From: Nitrospirota bacterium | GTDB lineage: Bacteria > Nitrospirota > RBG-16-64-22 > JACRHK01 | DNA length: 6,684 nt | NCBI GenBank assembly: GCA_016217625.1 | Contig: JACRHK010000061.1 | Coordinates: 1 to 6,684, forward strand | Direction of reading: 5' to 3' | Shown: piece after piece, positions 1 through 5,167 of the stretch | Layout of the letters: each line of letters opens with the position of its first letter | Position numbering within the stretch: position 1 is the first letter of the stretch | Translations under genes and position numbers: made by a program | The notes under the pieces: model-generated | Database searches by the model: none | What the model was told of the DNA's origin: nothing | Seen by the model: only the letters and a program-made list of their open reading frames with translations

Positions 1-127
1 ACATGACGACCAACAGCTCGATGAGGGTGAAGCCGGCTTCGCGTATCACGTGACACGTCTCACGTTTCACGTTAAGATCTTCGTGCAACGTGGAACGTGC
101 AACGCGTTTTCTCACTGCCCCAGGCAT
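1..127 (-). CDS. gspG: Type II secretion major pseudopilin, probable GspG, 5' end only (runs off the window's left edge)
   Basis: Only the first 42 codons are present. They encode a leader and then the prepilin signature GFTLIELLVVM, in which prepilin peptidase cuts between G and F and the following hydrophobic stretch anchors the subunit in the inner membrane. Position right after gspF fits gspG, the major pseudopilin of the secretion pseudopilus; another minor pseudopilin cannot be excluded from this fragment. I chose the ATG at 127 because it is preceded by a strong Shine-Dalgarno (GGGGAGG, about 132-138) and lies 12 bases after the gspF stop, as expected for translational coupling. This start gives an unusually long leader of 32 residues up to the cleavage glycine, against roughly 6-10 in typical GspG. 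Most of the extra length is encoded by a heptamer array at 47-102. A GTG at 47-49, made by the array itself, would give a normal short leader (VIREAG before FTLIEL) but has no good ribosome site. Confidence 0.8.
   Translation of the reverse strand, partial: MPGAVRKRVARSTLHEDLNVKRETCHVIREAGFTLIELLVVM
47..102. repeat. Inverted heptamer array A (core CACGT / ACGTG)
   Basis: Read on the plus strand there are four 7-base units (CACGTGA, CACGTCT, CACGTTT, CACGTTA; 47-74). A 7-base centre follows that forms the palindrome AAGATCTT (74-81), then three units in opposite orientation (CGTGCAA, CGTGGAA, CGTGCAA; 82-102). The whole is 56 bases, exactly eight heptamers. It lies inside the reading frame of the pseudopilin if that gene starts at 127, and it also encodes the alternative GTG start. 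No protein is produced from the array for its own sake as far as can be seen. Confidence 0.85.
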
Positions 128-131
128 GGTT

Positions 132-140
132 CCTCCCCTC
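132..140 (-). promoter_or_regulatory. Ribosome binding site that decides the pseudopilin start
   Basis: The minus strand carries GAGGGGAGG four bases before the ATG at 127 and directly after the gspF stop codon (140-142). It is a far better match to the anti-Shine-Dalgarno than anything before the alternative GTG at 49, and so supports translation through heptamer array A. Confidence 0.7.
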
Positions 141-1354
141 TAGAACTGCATCTGGTTGATGCTGAAGATGGCGAGCAGCATCGACACCACGATGAACCCC
201 ACGATCAACCCCATGGCGAGAATCAAGACCGGCTCCAGGAGCCCCAGCAGGCGCTTCAGCGTCGTCCGGAGATCGCGATCGTACTTCTCGGCGACCTGCA
301 AGAGCATCTCATCCAGCCGCCCCGTCTCTTCCCCCACGGTGATCATCTGGACGGCCAGGGGGGGAAAGAGGTTGCTGCGCTTGAGGGGCAAGGCCACCCC
401 TTCGCCCTCCTTGATGCCGCTGTAGATCCGCTTCATGGAGCGGGTTATCTCGGCGTTCCCCATGACATCCTTGACGATGTTGAGCGCCTGGAGGATCGGC
501 ACGCCGCTCGCAATCAGCGTGCCGAGGGTCCGCGCAAACCGCACCGTCTCCAGCTTCCGGATGATCTCCCCCACCACGGCCATCCGGAGCTTCCGGCCGT
601 CCCACCACAGCCGCCCCTCCTCCGTCCGTATGTATCCCCTGAACACCCATGCGCCGAGGACGATCCCCAGGAGGAGGATCCACCCATACCGCACCATCGC
701 CCCGCTCACGGCGAGGAGGACTTGGGCCGGCAGCGGGATCGCCTGGCCGAACCCGGCGAAGATGACCACAAACCTCGGCAGGACGAACGTCAGCAGGATC
801 ACGATGGAGACCCCGCCCACGAAGGTCAGGAGCAACGGGTAGATGAGGGCCGACACGACATGCTCCCGCATCTCCTGCGTCTCGGAGAGGTACTCGCCCA
901 GCTTTACCAGGACCGGCTCCAGCACCCCTCCGGCTTCCCCCGCCCGGATCATGTTCACGTACAGCGGAGAGAAGACGCGGGGATGCCGCGCCAGGGCGTC
1001 CGCCAGGGAACTCCCTCCCCGCACGGCTTCCAAGATCCCCTTCACGACCTCGCCGAAGCGCCGGCGCTCGGCCAGATCCACAAGGATGTGCAGGCTCCGA
1101 TCGAGGGGAAGGCCCGCGCTCAGGAGGGTCGCCAGTTCTTGTGTGAACAGCAGAACGTCCTTCCGGCTGACCCGCCGGCGGCCCCAGGGAGCGGAGATCC
1201 CCCGCTCGACCGTCTCGCCCGGCAGGCCCACCCGGACGGGAAGGTACCCCATCCCTTGCAGCCGCTCCGCGACCCCCCGCTCGTCCCGGGCCTCCAGGGA
1301 GCCTTCCACGGGCCGGCCCTGCGCATCGAGGGCCCTGTAAAGAAAAACCGGCAT
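140..1354 (-). CDS. gspF: Type II secretion inner-membrane platform protein GspF
   Basis: This 404-residue protein has the usual GspF/PilC length and architecture: two repeated cytoplasmic T2SSF domains and three membrane segments. The first domain covers about residues 66-165 (starting FTQELATLLSAG) and the second about 272-370 (starting FARTLGTLIASGVPILQAL, with the conserved GEETGRLDEML near 341). Hydrophobic helices lie near 168-192, 222-240 and 374-396. GspF is the polytopic platform that links the GspE ATPase to pseudopilus assembly. The ATG at 1354 has a GGAG ribosome site about seven bases upstream and the standard MPVFLYRALD N-terminus. The pseudopilin gene follows after a 12-base gap. 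Unlike the usual gspE-gspF operon, gspE does not directly precede it: a gene on the other strand intervenes, and gspF has its own near-consensus promoter at 1382-1409. PilC of type IV pili is the alternative reading; the following GspG-like gene and the absence of pilT favour GspF. Confidence 0.92.
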   Translation of the reverse strand: MPVFLYRALDAQGRPVEGSLEARDERGVAERLQGMGYLPVRVGLPGETVERGISAPWGRRRVSRKDVLLFTQELATLLSAGLPLDRSLHILVDLAERRRFGEVVKGILEAVRGGSSLADALARHPRVFSPLYVNMIRAGEAGGVLEPVLVKLGEYLSETQEMREHVVSALIYPLLLTFVGGVSIVILLTFVLPRFVVIFAGFGQAIPLPAQVLLAVSGAMVRYGWILLLGIVLGAWVFRGYIRTEEGRLWWDGRKLRMAVVGEIIRKLETVRFARTLGTLIASGVPILQALNIVKDVMGNAEITRSMKRIYSGIKEGEGVALPLKRSNLFPPLAVQMITVGEETGRLDEMLLQVAEKYDRDLRTTLKRLLGLLEPVLILAMGLIVGFIVVSMLLAIFSINQMQF

Positions 1355-1367
1355 GTCTGTCTCCAGA

Positions 1368-1384
1368 ACTAAAATTTCTTTAGT
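1368..1384. promoter_or_regulatory. Inverted repeat in the gspF promoter/leader, possible operator or leader hairpin
   Basis: ACTAAA and TTTAGT form a perfect 6-base inverted repeat around 5 bases (plus strand 1368-1373 and 1379-1384). It overlaps the gspF -10 box and covers the predicted transcription start. Beside it the -10 itself is an 8-base palindrome (AGTATACT, 1382-1389). Either could be a repressor site; AT-rich promoters also produce such dyads by chance. Confidence 0.35.
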
Positions 1385-1409
1385 ATACTGAAAACACAGA
1401 ATCTGTCAA
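1382..1409 (-). promoter_or_regulatory. Near-consensus sigma-70 promoter for gspF
   Basis: On the minus strand, TTGACA (1404-1409, perfect -35) is followed after 16 bases by TATACT (1382-1387, five of six matches to the -10 consensus). The predicted start of transcription is near 1375, about 20 bases before the gspF ATG. The surrounding 80 bases are distinctly more AT-rich than the genes. Confidence 0.75.
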
Positions 1410-1428
1410 GGGTTAGACTCCCAACCCT
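1409..1428. promoter_or_regulatory. Inverted repeat just upstream of the gspF -35 box
   Basis: AGGGTT (1409-1414) and AACCCT (1423-1428) are perfect complements around eight bases. The inner arm touches the -35 box, a position typical for an activator or repressor site. No regulator can be named. Confidence 0.3.
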
Positions 1429-1518
1429 ACGAAAAGTTAAACCCGAATGACGCAAGGGTCAATGATCATCCCTTCTTGTAGCCGCCCACATGTGTCGGGG
1501 CGTTTCACGAGGTTCAGG

Positions 1519-1634
1519 CCGCTTCGAGCGGTCCCTACGTCAGACCCCACGAATCGGTTTTGATTCTCGTAGGGCAGGCCTCCCTGTCTGCCCCCCGATG
1601 TCCATCGGGGCGGGGACAGGCAAGTGCGCTTGCC
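1519..1634. repeat. Cluster of consecutive palindromes in the gspF / chorismate lyase-like gap
   Basis: The gap at 1355-1720 holds no gene I can support. Between its two promoters is a run of hairpin-forming sequences. CCGCT/AGCGG occupies 1519-1531. CCCTACG/CGTAGGG (1533-1539 with 1568-1574) encloses GAATC/GATTC (1551-1566). GGGCAG/CTGCCC (1572-1593) competes with the previous hairpin. CCCCGATG/CATCGGGG (1593-1610) has a two-base gap, and GGCAAG/CTTGCC (1619-1634) has a four-base loop. It could be a repetitive extragenic palindrome cluster, a MITE-like remnant or a structured RNA. It lies outside the leaders predicted for both flanking promoters. Confidence 0.6.
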
Positions 1635-1659
1635 CATTGTCTGTGAGCACAGAGAATAA

Positions 1660-1688
1660 TTGCCGGAGCAGGCCGTCTCCCGTATACT
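1660..1688 (+). promoter_or_regulatory. Sigma-70-type promoter for the chorismate lyase-like gene
   Basis: TTGCCG (1660-1665) is separated by 17 bases from TATACT (1683-1688), the same -10 hexamer as in the divergent gspF promoter. Transcription would start near 1695 and give a leader of about 26 bases. This supports the ATG at 1721 and rules against the upstream extension of the open frame. Confidence 0.6.
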
Positions 1689-1720
1689 CAAGAGAGACGA
1701 GACGAGAGCATTTTCTTGCC

Positions 1721-2290
1721 ATGTCGACCCCACGGAAGCAGAAGCATCTCCACCAATTCGATCCCCGAGTGGTCTCCCCCCTCTCCCGAATCTTGCTCGC
1801 GGCGGAAGGGACGGTGACCAACCTGCTGGAGGCCTACCTGCTGGAGCCGATGGATCTCGAGAAGCTCGGACAGACCCAGCGCAGGCTCGCGCGTCCTCTT
1901 CCCCTGCTCGGGCTTCCCCGAGGGGCCGCGATCCTCGACCGCGAGATCCTCCTTGTCGGCCACGAGACCCGCGCGCCCTACCTGTACGCCGTCTCGCGCA
2001 TCGCCCTCGACCATCTCGACGGCAAGGTGAGGGATACCCTGCTGGGGACGCAGAAGAGCCTGGGGAAGATCCTCCAGGAGCACCGGGTGGAGACCACATG
2101 GGAAATGCTGGGATACCAGATCAAGAAGGCGGGGAGCGTGGGTCCGCTCCTGGGACTGAGCACGGGAGCGCCGCTCCTGCAGCGGACTTATCGCATCTCG
2201 GTTCGCGGGCTGCCGACCTTCCTCATCACCGAGGAGTTCTCCCCTCACCTGGGCCTCTCCGTCCCCTCTCGGAGAGACCGGTCCCGATGA
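1721..2290 (+). CDS. Chorismate--pyruvate lyase family protein (UbiC/DUF98-like)
   Basis: The 189-residue product resembles the chorismate lyase family of the UbiC/UTRA fold, nearer the DUF98 (Rv2949c-like) branch than enterobacterial UbiC. These cytoplasmic enzymes split chorismate into pyruvate and 4-hydroxybenzoate, a precursor of ubiquinone and other aromatic products. Family-like stretches are GTVTNLLEAYLLEP (30-43), ILDREILLVG then YLYAVSRIALDHL (71-99), LLGTQKSLGKILQEHRVET (107-125), and LLQRTYRI then LPTFLITEEF (152-173). I infer that Arg93 and Glu171/172 are the substrate-binding and catalytic positions; this was not checked by alignment. The frame stays open back to 1490, but a promoter at 1660-1688 and loss of family similarity place the start at 1721; no clear Shine-Dalgarno precedes it. 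It is the only plus-strand gene, inserted between gspE and gspF, and its stop lies 9 bases from the gspE stop on the other strand. UTRA-type regulators are related but there is no DNA-binding domain. Confidence 0.8.
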   Translation: MSTPRKQKHLHQFDPRVVSPLSRILLAAEGTVTNLLEAYLLEPMDLEKLGQTQRRLARPLPLLGLPRGAAILDREILLVGHETRAPYLYAVSRIALDHLDGKVRDTLLGTQKSLGKILQEHRVETTWEMLGYQIKKAGSVGPLLGLSTGAPLLQRTYRISVRGLPTFLITEEFSPHLGLSVPSRRDRSR

Positions 2291-2299
2291 CGCGGCCGG

Positions 2300-3937
2300 T
2301 CACACCATCTCTTCTTTTGTCACCCGGACGACCTCTTCGATCGTGGTGAGGCCCTGGCGGACCTTCTGCCAGCCGTCCTCGCGGAGGGTCCGCATTCCCA
2401 GCGATACGGCTCGCTCGCGGAGGGCGCCCGCGTCGGCTCGCTGGAGCGTACTCTTCCGGACCTCCTCGCCCATGGGCAGCCATTCGAAGATGCCGATCCG
2501 GCCGCGGTAGCCCGTCTGGGCGCACGCCTCGCATCCGCGGCCGCGGAAAAAGGGCTTGCCCCGATCGCCCGAGAGCCCGATCTCCGCCAGCACCTGTTCC
2601 TCGGGGAGATAGCGTTCCTTGCAGGCCAGGCAGATGACGCGGACCAAGCGCTGCGCCAGGACGCCCAGGAGGGAGGAGGCCAGCAGGTAGTCCTCTATCC
2701 CCATTTCCAGCAGCCGCGTGATGGCGCCCGGCGCGTCGTTCGTGTGCAGCGTGCTGAAGACGAGATGCCCCGTGAGGGCCGACTGGATGGCGATCTCCGC
2801 GGTTTCGGCGTCGCGGATCTCCCCCACCATGATGATGTCGGGGTCCTGGCGGACGATGGATCGGAGGCCGTTGGCAAAGGTGAGGCCGATCTGGGGCTTC
2901 ACCTGGATCTGATTGACGCCGTGAAGCTGGTACTCGATGGGGTCCTCGATGGTGATGATCTTCTTCTCCGTCGAGTTGATCTTCTCCAGGGCGGCGTACA
3001 GCGTCGTCGTCTTGCCGCTTCCCGTCGGCCCCGTGACCAGGATGATCCCGTAAGGCTTCCGGATCATCCCCTCGAACTCGCCGAGCGTGTCGGATGGGAA
3101 CCCCAGGTGCTCCAGGGAGAAGAAGATCCCGCTCCGGTCGAGGATCCGGAGCACCACGCTCTCGCCGAAGAGCGTAGGGATCGTCGCCACCCGGAAGTCA
3201 ATCTCCTTGTCGCCGATCCGCATCTTCATCCGCCCGTCCTGGGGCAGTCGTCGCTCCGCGATGTTGAGCTTCGACATGATCTTCACGCGCGAGGTGATCG
3301 CCGACTGGAGCCGCTTGGGGGGCGACTCGAAGTCGTAGAGGATCCCGTCGATCCGGTACCGAATACGGAAGTCCTTCTCGAACGGCTCCAGGTGGATGTC
3401 GCTGGACCTCAGCTCGATCGCCCGGGAGATGAGCAGGTTCACCAGCCGGATGACGGGCGCTTCGGAGGCCAGGTCCTTGAGGTGGTCGACGTCCTCCTCC
3501 TCGCGGATGAGGCCGAACTCATCCGTCCGGATCTCCCCCACGATCGTCTCGAGGGAATGCTCAGCCCCCGCACCGGCGTCCAGAGCGGACGCGATGGTCT
3601 CGGCCTCCGCCACGGCGATCTCCACGCGGAGCCCCGTGGCGCGCTCCATCGCCTCCACGGCGTAGAAATCCAGCGGGTCGGCCATGGCGACCCGGATCAT
3701 GTCCTCTTCCACCTCCAGGGGGAAGCACCGCGCCTGCTTCAGGAACTTCAGGGGGAGGTTCCGAAGCACGGGTGCCTTCCCCGCCAGGTCTTCAGCACTG
3801 AGAAAGGGAAGACCCAATCCCCGCGCCACAGCGGCCGGATCGCGGGGCCTCTCCTGCGCGGGCGAAATGACGATCGGCCGGTCAGCCGATTGGGGTTTCC
3901 CCGCCAGGCCCTTCATTTTCTCGAACAGCTTGATCAT
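2300..3937 (-). CDS. gspE: Type II secretion system ATPase GspE
   Basis: This 545-residue protein is the cytoplasmic hexameric ATPase that powers pseudopilus assembly. An N-terminal T2SSE_N/MshEN-type domain spans about 30-125 (LPLKFLKQARCFPL at 61-74). The ATPase core carries all hallmark motifs: RLPQDGRM (230-237), Walker A GPTGSGKTTT (303-312), the Asp box EDPIEY (331-336), Walker B PDIIMVGE (366-373) and the His box GHLVFSTLHTND (390-401). Four cysteines (436, 439, 469, 472) form the two CxxC pairs of the GspE/PilB zinc module, and nothing essential is missing. The start at 3937 has no Shine-Dalgarno at normal spacing and lies only a few bases past the predicted transcription start, so it may be leaderless. 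Met8 (3916) is an alternative. A heptamer array carrying the -35 box lies immediately upstream. PilB is the alternative assignment; the GspF and pseudopilin genes beyond 1354 favour GspE. Confidence 0.93.
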   Translation of the reverse strand: MIKLFEKMKGLAGKPQSADRPIVISPAQERPRDPAAVARGLGLPFLSAEDLAGKAPVLRNLPLKFLKQARCFPLEVEEDMIRVAMADPLDFYAVEAMERATGLRVEIAVAEAETIASALDAGAGAEHSLETIVGEIRTDEFGLIREEEDVDHLKDLASEAPVIRLVNLLISRAIELRSSDIHLEPFEKDFRIRYRIDGILYDFESPPKRLQSAITSRVKIMSKLNIAERRLPQDGRMKMRIGDKEIDFRVATIPTLFGESVVLRILDRSGIFFSLEHLGFPSDTLGEFEGMIRKPYGIILVTGPTGSGKTTTLYAALEKINSTEKKIITIEDPIEYQLHGVNQIQVKPQIGLTFANGLRSIVRQDPDIIMVGEIRDAETAEIAIQSALTGHLVFSTLHTNDAPGAITRLLEMGIEDYLLASSLLGVLAQRLVRVICLACKERYLPEEQVLAEIGLSGDRGKPFFRGRGCEACAQTGYRGRIGIFEWLPMGEEVRKSTLQRADAGALRERAVSLGMRTLREDGWQKVRQGLTTIEEVVRVTKEEMV

Positions 3938-3947
3938 GTGGTCTTAC

Positions 3948-3976
3948 ATTATCCCCAGTCAATGGTCATTAGTCAA
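3948..3976 (-). promoter_or_regulatory. Promoter for gspE with its -35 box inside the heptamer array
   Basis: On the minus strand TTGACT (3971-3976, five of six) is followed after 17 bases by GATAAT (3948-3953, five of six). The start of transcription would fall near 3941, four bases before the gspE ATG. Each upstream unit of the array repeats TTGAC, so several further -35-like hexamers are stacked at 7-base steps. Confidence 0.55.
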
Positions 3977-4020
3977 TCGTCAATCGTCAATCGTCAATCG
4001 TCAATCGTCAATCGTCAATG
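3958..4020. repeat. Heptamer tandem array B (GTCAATC), nine units
   Basis: On the plus strand there are nine 7-base units without interruption: GTCAATG, GTCATTA, six identical GTCAATC (3972-4013), and GTCAATG. The six perfect copies suggest recent expansion and possible copy-number variation. The array fills the gap between the stop codon of the upstream ORF (4022-4024) and gspE. Unlike the other three arrays it has no inverted arm, but it is bounded by imperfect inverted ends (GGTCTTACATT at 3940-3950 and AATGATTAGACC at 4018-4029). Confidence 0.92.
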
Positions 4021-4021
4021 A

Positions 4022-4348
4022 TTAGACCCCCCATTTCCCCAACGGTTGTATGGGGGGCAGATGCGCCAACTGCTCTAAGACATAGGCACGGAGGGCCTTC
4101 GCCTTGGGGAGATCCCGGACCACCCGTCCCCCCTCCACGAAGGGGAGCAGGAGATCCCGGTACGCTCCCCCGCAAGGGCACCCGCCTGAGGCGGGCTCCC
4201 CTGCGCGGGGGATCACGCGATCCCCATGACAGCGGTCGCAGCGGAGCACCCGCTTGGAGCCGGATTGCTTCCCCCGTTTCGCCAGCGGCGCCCCCTCGCG
4301 GACGAAGTCATTCAGCATGTCCACCACGATCAACGCGTGCCGATGCAT
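4022..4348 (-). CDS. Short ORF joining a nicotinamidase-like N-terminus to a nicotinate phosphoribosyltransferase-like C-terminus; probable deletion remnant
   Basis: The 108-residue product begins ALIVVDMLNDFVREGAPL (5-22), the first strand of the nicotinamidase/isochorismatase family including its catalytic Asp (D10). The family Lys and Cys and about 150 further residues are absent. From about residue 23 the sequence instead resembles the C-terminus of nicotinate phosphoribosyltransferase: GSKRVLRC, two cysteine pairs (37/40 and 57/59, possibly zinc-binding), then LLLPFVEGGRVVRDLP and LEQLAHLP. Both parents act in NAD salvage (nicotinamide to nicotinate to its mononucleotide) and are often adjacent. 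The simplest explanation is an in-frame deletion fusing pncA to the end of pncB, leaving neither enzyme functional. A misassembly would look the same. The start is well supported by GGAGGTGAT five bases upstream and a plausible promoter. A GC-rich palindrome encodes residues 42-56, between the two cysteine pairs. The parent assignments come from recognising the sequence and were not aligned. Confidence 0.6.
   Translation of the reverse strand: MHRHALIVVDMLNDFVREGAPLAKRGKQSGSKRVLRCDRCHGDRVIPRAGEPASGGCPCGGAYRDLLLPFVEGGRVVRDLPKAKALRAYVLEQLAHLPPIQPLGKWGV
4181..4225. repeat. GC-rich double palindrome inside the pncA/pncB-like ORF
   Basis: CCCGCC-TGA-GGCGGG (4181-4195) is followed by GGGGATC-ACGC-GATCCCC (4208-4225), both perfect; CCCC/GGGG (4198-4210) sits between them. 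The pair of hairpins lies in the reading frame and is translated as residues 42-56. It resembles a repetitive extragenic palindrome inserted in frame, comparable in style to the Rickettsia palindromic elements that occur in coding genes. Confidence 0.6.
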
Positions 4349-4353
4349 TGCAC

Positions 4354-4401
4354 ATCACCTCCATAACAAATATTGTAACAGAGAGCGTTCGCGCGCAACA
4401 A
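4354..4401 (-). promoter_or_regulatory. Promoter and consensus Shine-Dalgarno of the pncA/pncB-like ORF
   Basis: On the minus strand TTGTTG (4396-4401) is separated by 18 bases from TACAAT (4372-4377, five of six matches). Transcription would begin near 4365. GGAGGTGAT (4354-4362), the best ribosome site in the window, follows at once, five bases before the ATG at 4348. Expression signals therefore look intact even though the encoded protein looks like a remnant. Confidence 0.55.
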
Positions 4402-4448
4402 TCGGCCTATTGCCCTCAGGGGAAGGGGTGCCCTGAGCGCGCCTCCCT

Positions 4449-4477
4449 GTAGGGCAAGGCTTTAGCCTTGCACCGTG
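4449..4477. repeat. GTAGGGCA-type palindrome between pcm and the pncA/pncB-like ORF
   Basis: GCAAGGC-TTTA-GCCTTGC (4454-4471) is a perfect 7-base stem with a 4-base loop, introduced by GTAGGGCA (4449-4456). TTGCAC-C-GTGCAA (4468-4480) overlaps its right side. The same GTAGGGCA opening recurs at 1569-1576 before another palindrome. It follows the pcm stop at 4483, but there is no T-run, so a classical terminator is not supported. The rest of 4349-4482 holds only the promoter at 4372-4401. Confidence 0.65.
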
Positions 4478-4482
4478 CAACC

Positions 4483-5151
4483 CTAGACCTCCCGCTCGAT
4501 CCGCCACCCTTCCGCTCCGATGAGGGGCACGAAGACGCAACCCGTCGTCGTCTCCCGGCGGATCCCTCCGGGCTCCCTCACCACCCGGTAGAGGATCTGG
4601 ATCGTGCGATCCCCTATCGGGATAACGAGCCGTCCGCCCATCGCCAGTTGATCCACCAGCGAGGGCGGAACACCGGGAGCGCCGGCGGTCACCAGGATGC
4701 CGTCAAAGGGCGCGTGCTCCTTCCAACCCTGCGACCCGTCCCCCACGTGGATCGTCACGTTGGCATACCCCAGCTCCGTCAGGAGGCGTTCCGCGGCAGC
4801 GGCCAACGGCTCGACCCTTTCCACGGAATAGACCCAACGGCAGAGCTCGGCGAGGACCGCCGTCTGGTATCCGGATCCCGTCCCGATCTCCAGGACGCGA
4901 TCCTCGGGCCGGAGATCCAGAAGATCCGTCATCAGGGCCACCATATAGGGCTGGGAGATCGTTTGCCCTTCGCCGATGGGAAGGGCATGGTCGTCGTAGG
5001 CCCTGCCCTCGTAAAGGGGATCGAGGAAGCGGTGGCGGGGCACCTTGCGCATCGCGGCGAGAACCCGTGTATCCCGGATCCCCCGCGCGACCAGTTGTTC
5101 CTCCACCATCCGGTCGCGCTCCGCCTGCCGCTCTGCCCTGTTCGTATTCAT
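4483..5151 (-). CDS. pcm: Protein-L-isoaspartate O-methyltransferase
   Basis: Cytoplasmic repair enzyme that uses S-adenosylmethionine to methylate L-isoaspartyl residues in aged proteins so that they can revert to aspartate. With the start at 5151 the protein has 222 residues. It shows the Pcm signature ALPIGEGQTISQPY (56-69), the methyltransferase motif I VLEIGTGSGYQT (86-97) and GDGSQGW (137-143). The C-terminal GCVFVPLIGAEG also fits. The open frame continues to an ATG at 5208, but those 19 extra residues are translated heptamer array and do not look like Pcm. The start is not secure: GAGG abuts the ATG at 5151 with no spacing, while the ATG at 5109 has GGAG nine bases upstream and would give 208 residues, the E. 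coli length. It lies directly downstream of surE, the classic surE-pcm order, with array C in the gap. The two are probably co-transcribed, since no promoter or terminator is evident between them. Confidence 0.93.
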   Translation of the reverse strand: MNTNRAERQAERDRMVEEQLVARGIRDTRVLAAMRKVPRHRFLDPLYEGRAYDDHALPIGEGQTISQPYMVALMTDLLDLRPEDRVLEIGTGSGYQTAVLAELCRWVYSVERVEPLAAAAERLLTELGYANVTIHVGDGSQGWKEHAPFDGILVTAGAPGVPPSLVDQLAMGGRLVIPIGDRTIQILYRVVREPGGIRRETTTGCVFVPLIGAEGWRIEREV

Positions 5152-5167
5152 CCTCAAAGGAGAAGGA

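Noticed and set aside
50..1372. Long plus-strand open frame antisense to gspF
   Set aside because: It is the GC-rich shadow of gspF: Pro/His/Arg/Gln-rich composition, no recognisable domain, and the minus-strand frame is a complete GspF.
1410..1660. Riboswitch for one of the flanking genes
   Set aside because: The dense hairpins lie upstream of both predicted transcription starts and match no riboswitch consensus that I recognise.
1490..1720. Upstream extension of the chorismate lyase-like gene by 77 codons
   Set aside because: It reads through hairpins and a promoter, lacks family similarity, and would start before the predicted transcription start.
1437..2099. Minus-strand open frame across the palindrome cluster and the chorismate lyase-like gene
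   Set aside because: Mostly antisense to a recognisable gene and Gly/Arg/Ser/Pro-rich. The tail beyond 1640 matched no family I know, so I do not call it a gene.
2276..2301. Bidirectional terminator between the convergent gspE and chorismate lyase-like genes (GACCGG/CCGGTC)
   Set aside because: The 6-base arms are 14 bases apart and the following T-rich stretch is broken and distant, so it is too weak to call.
3958..4020. CRISPR array
   Set aside because: Units are 7 bases with no spacers; this is a simple tandem array.
2744..4021. Long plus-strand open frame antisense to gspE that runs into array B
   Set aside because: Low-complexity shadow of gspE; its C-terminus is simply translated GTCAATC repeat.
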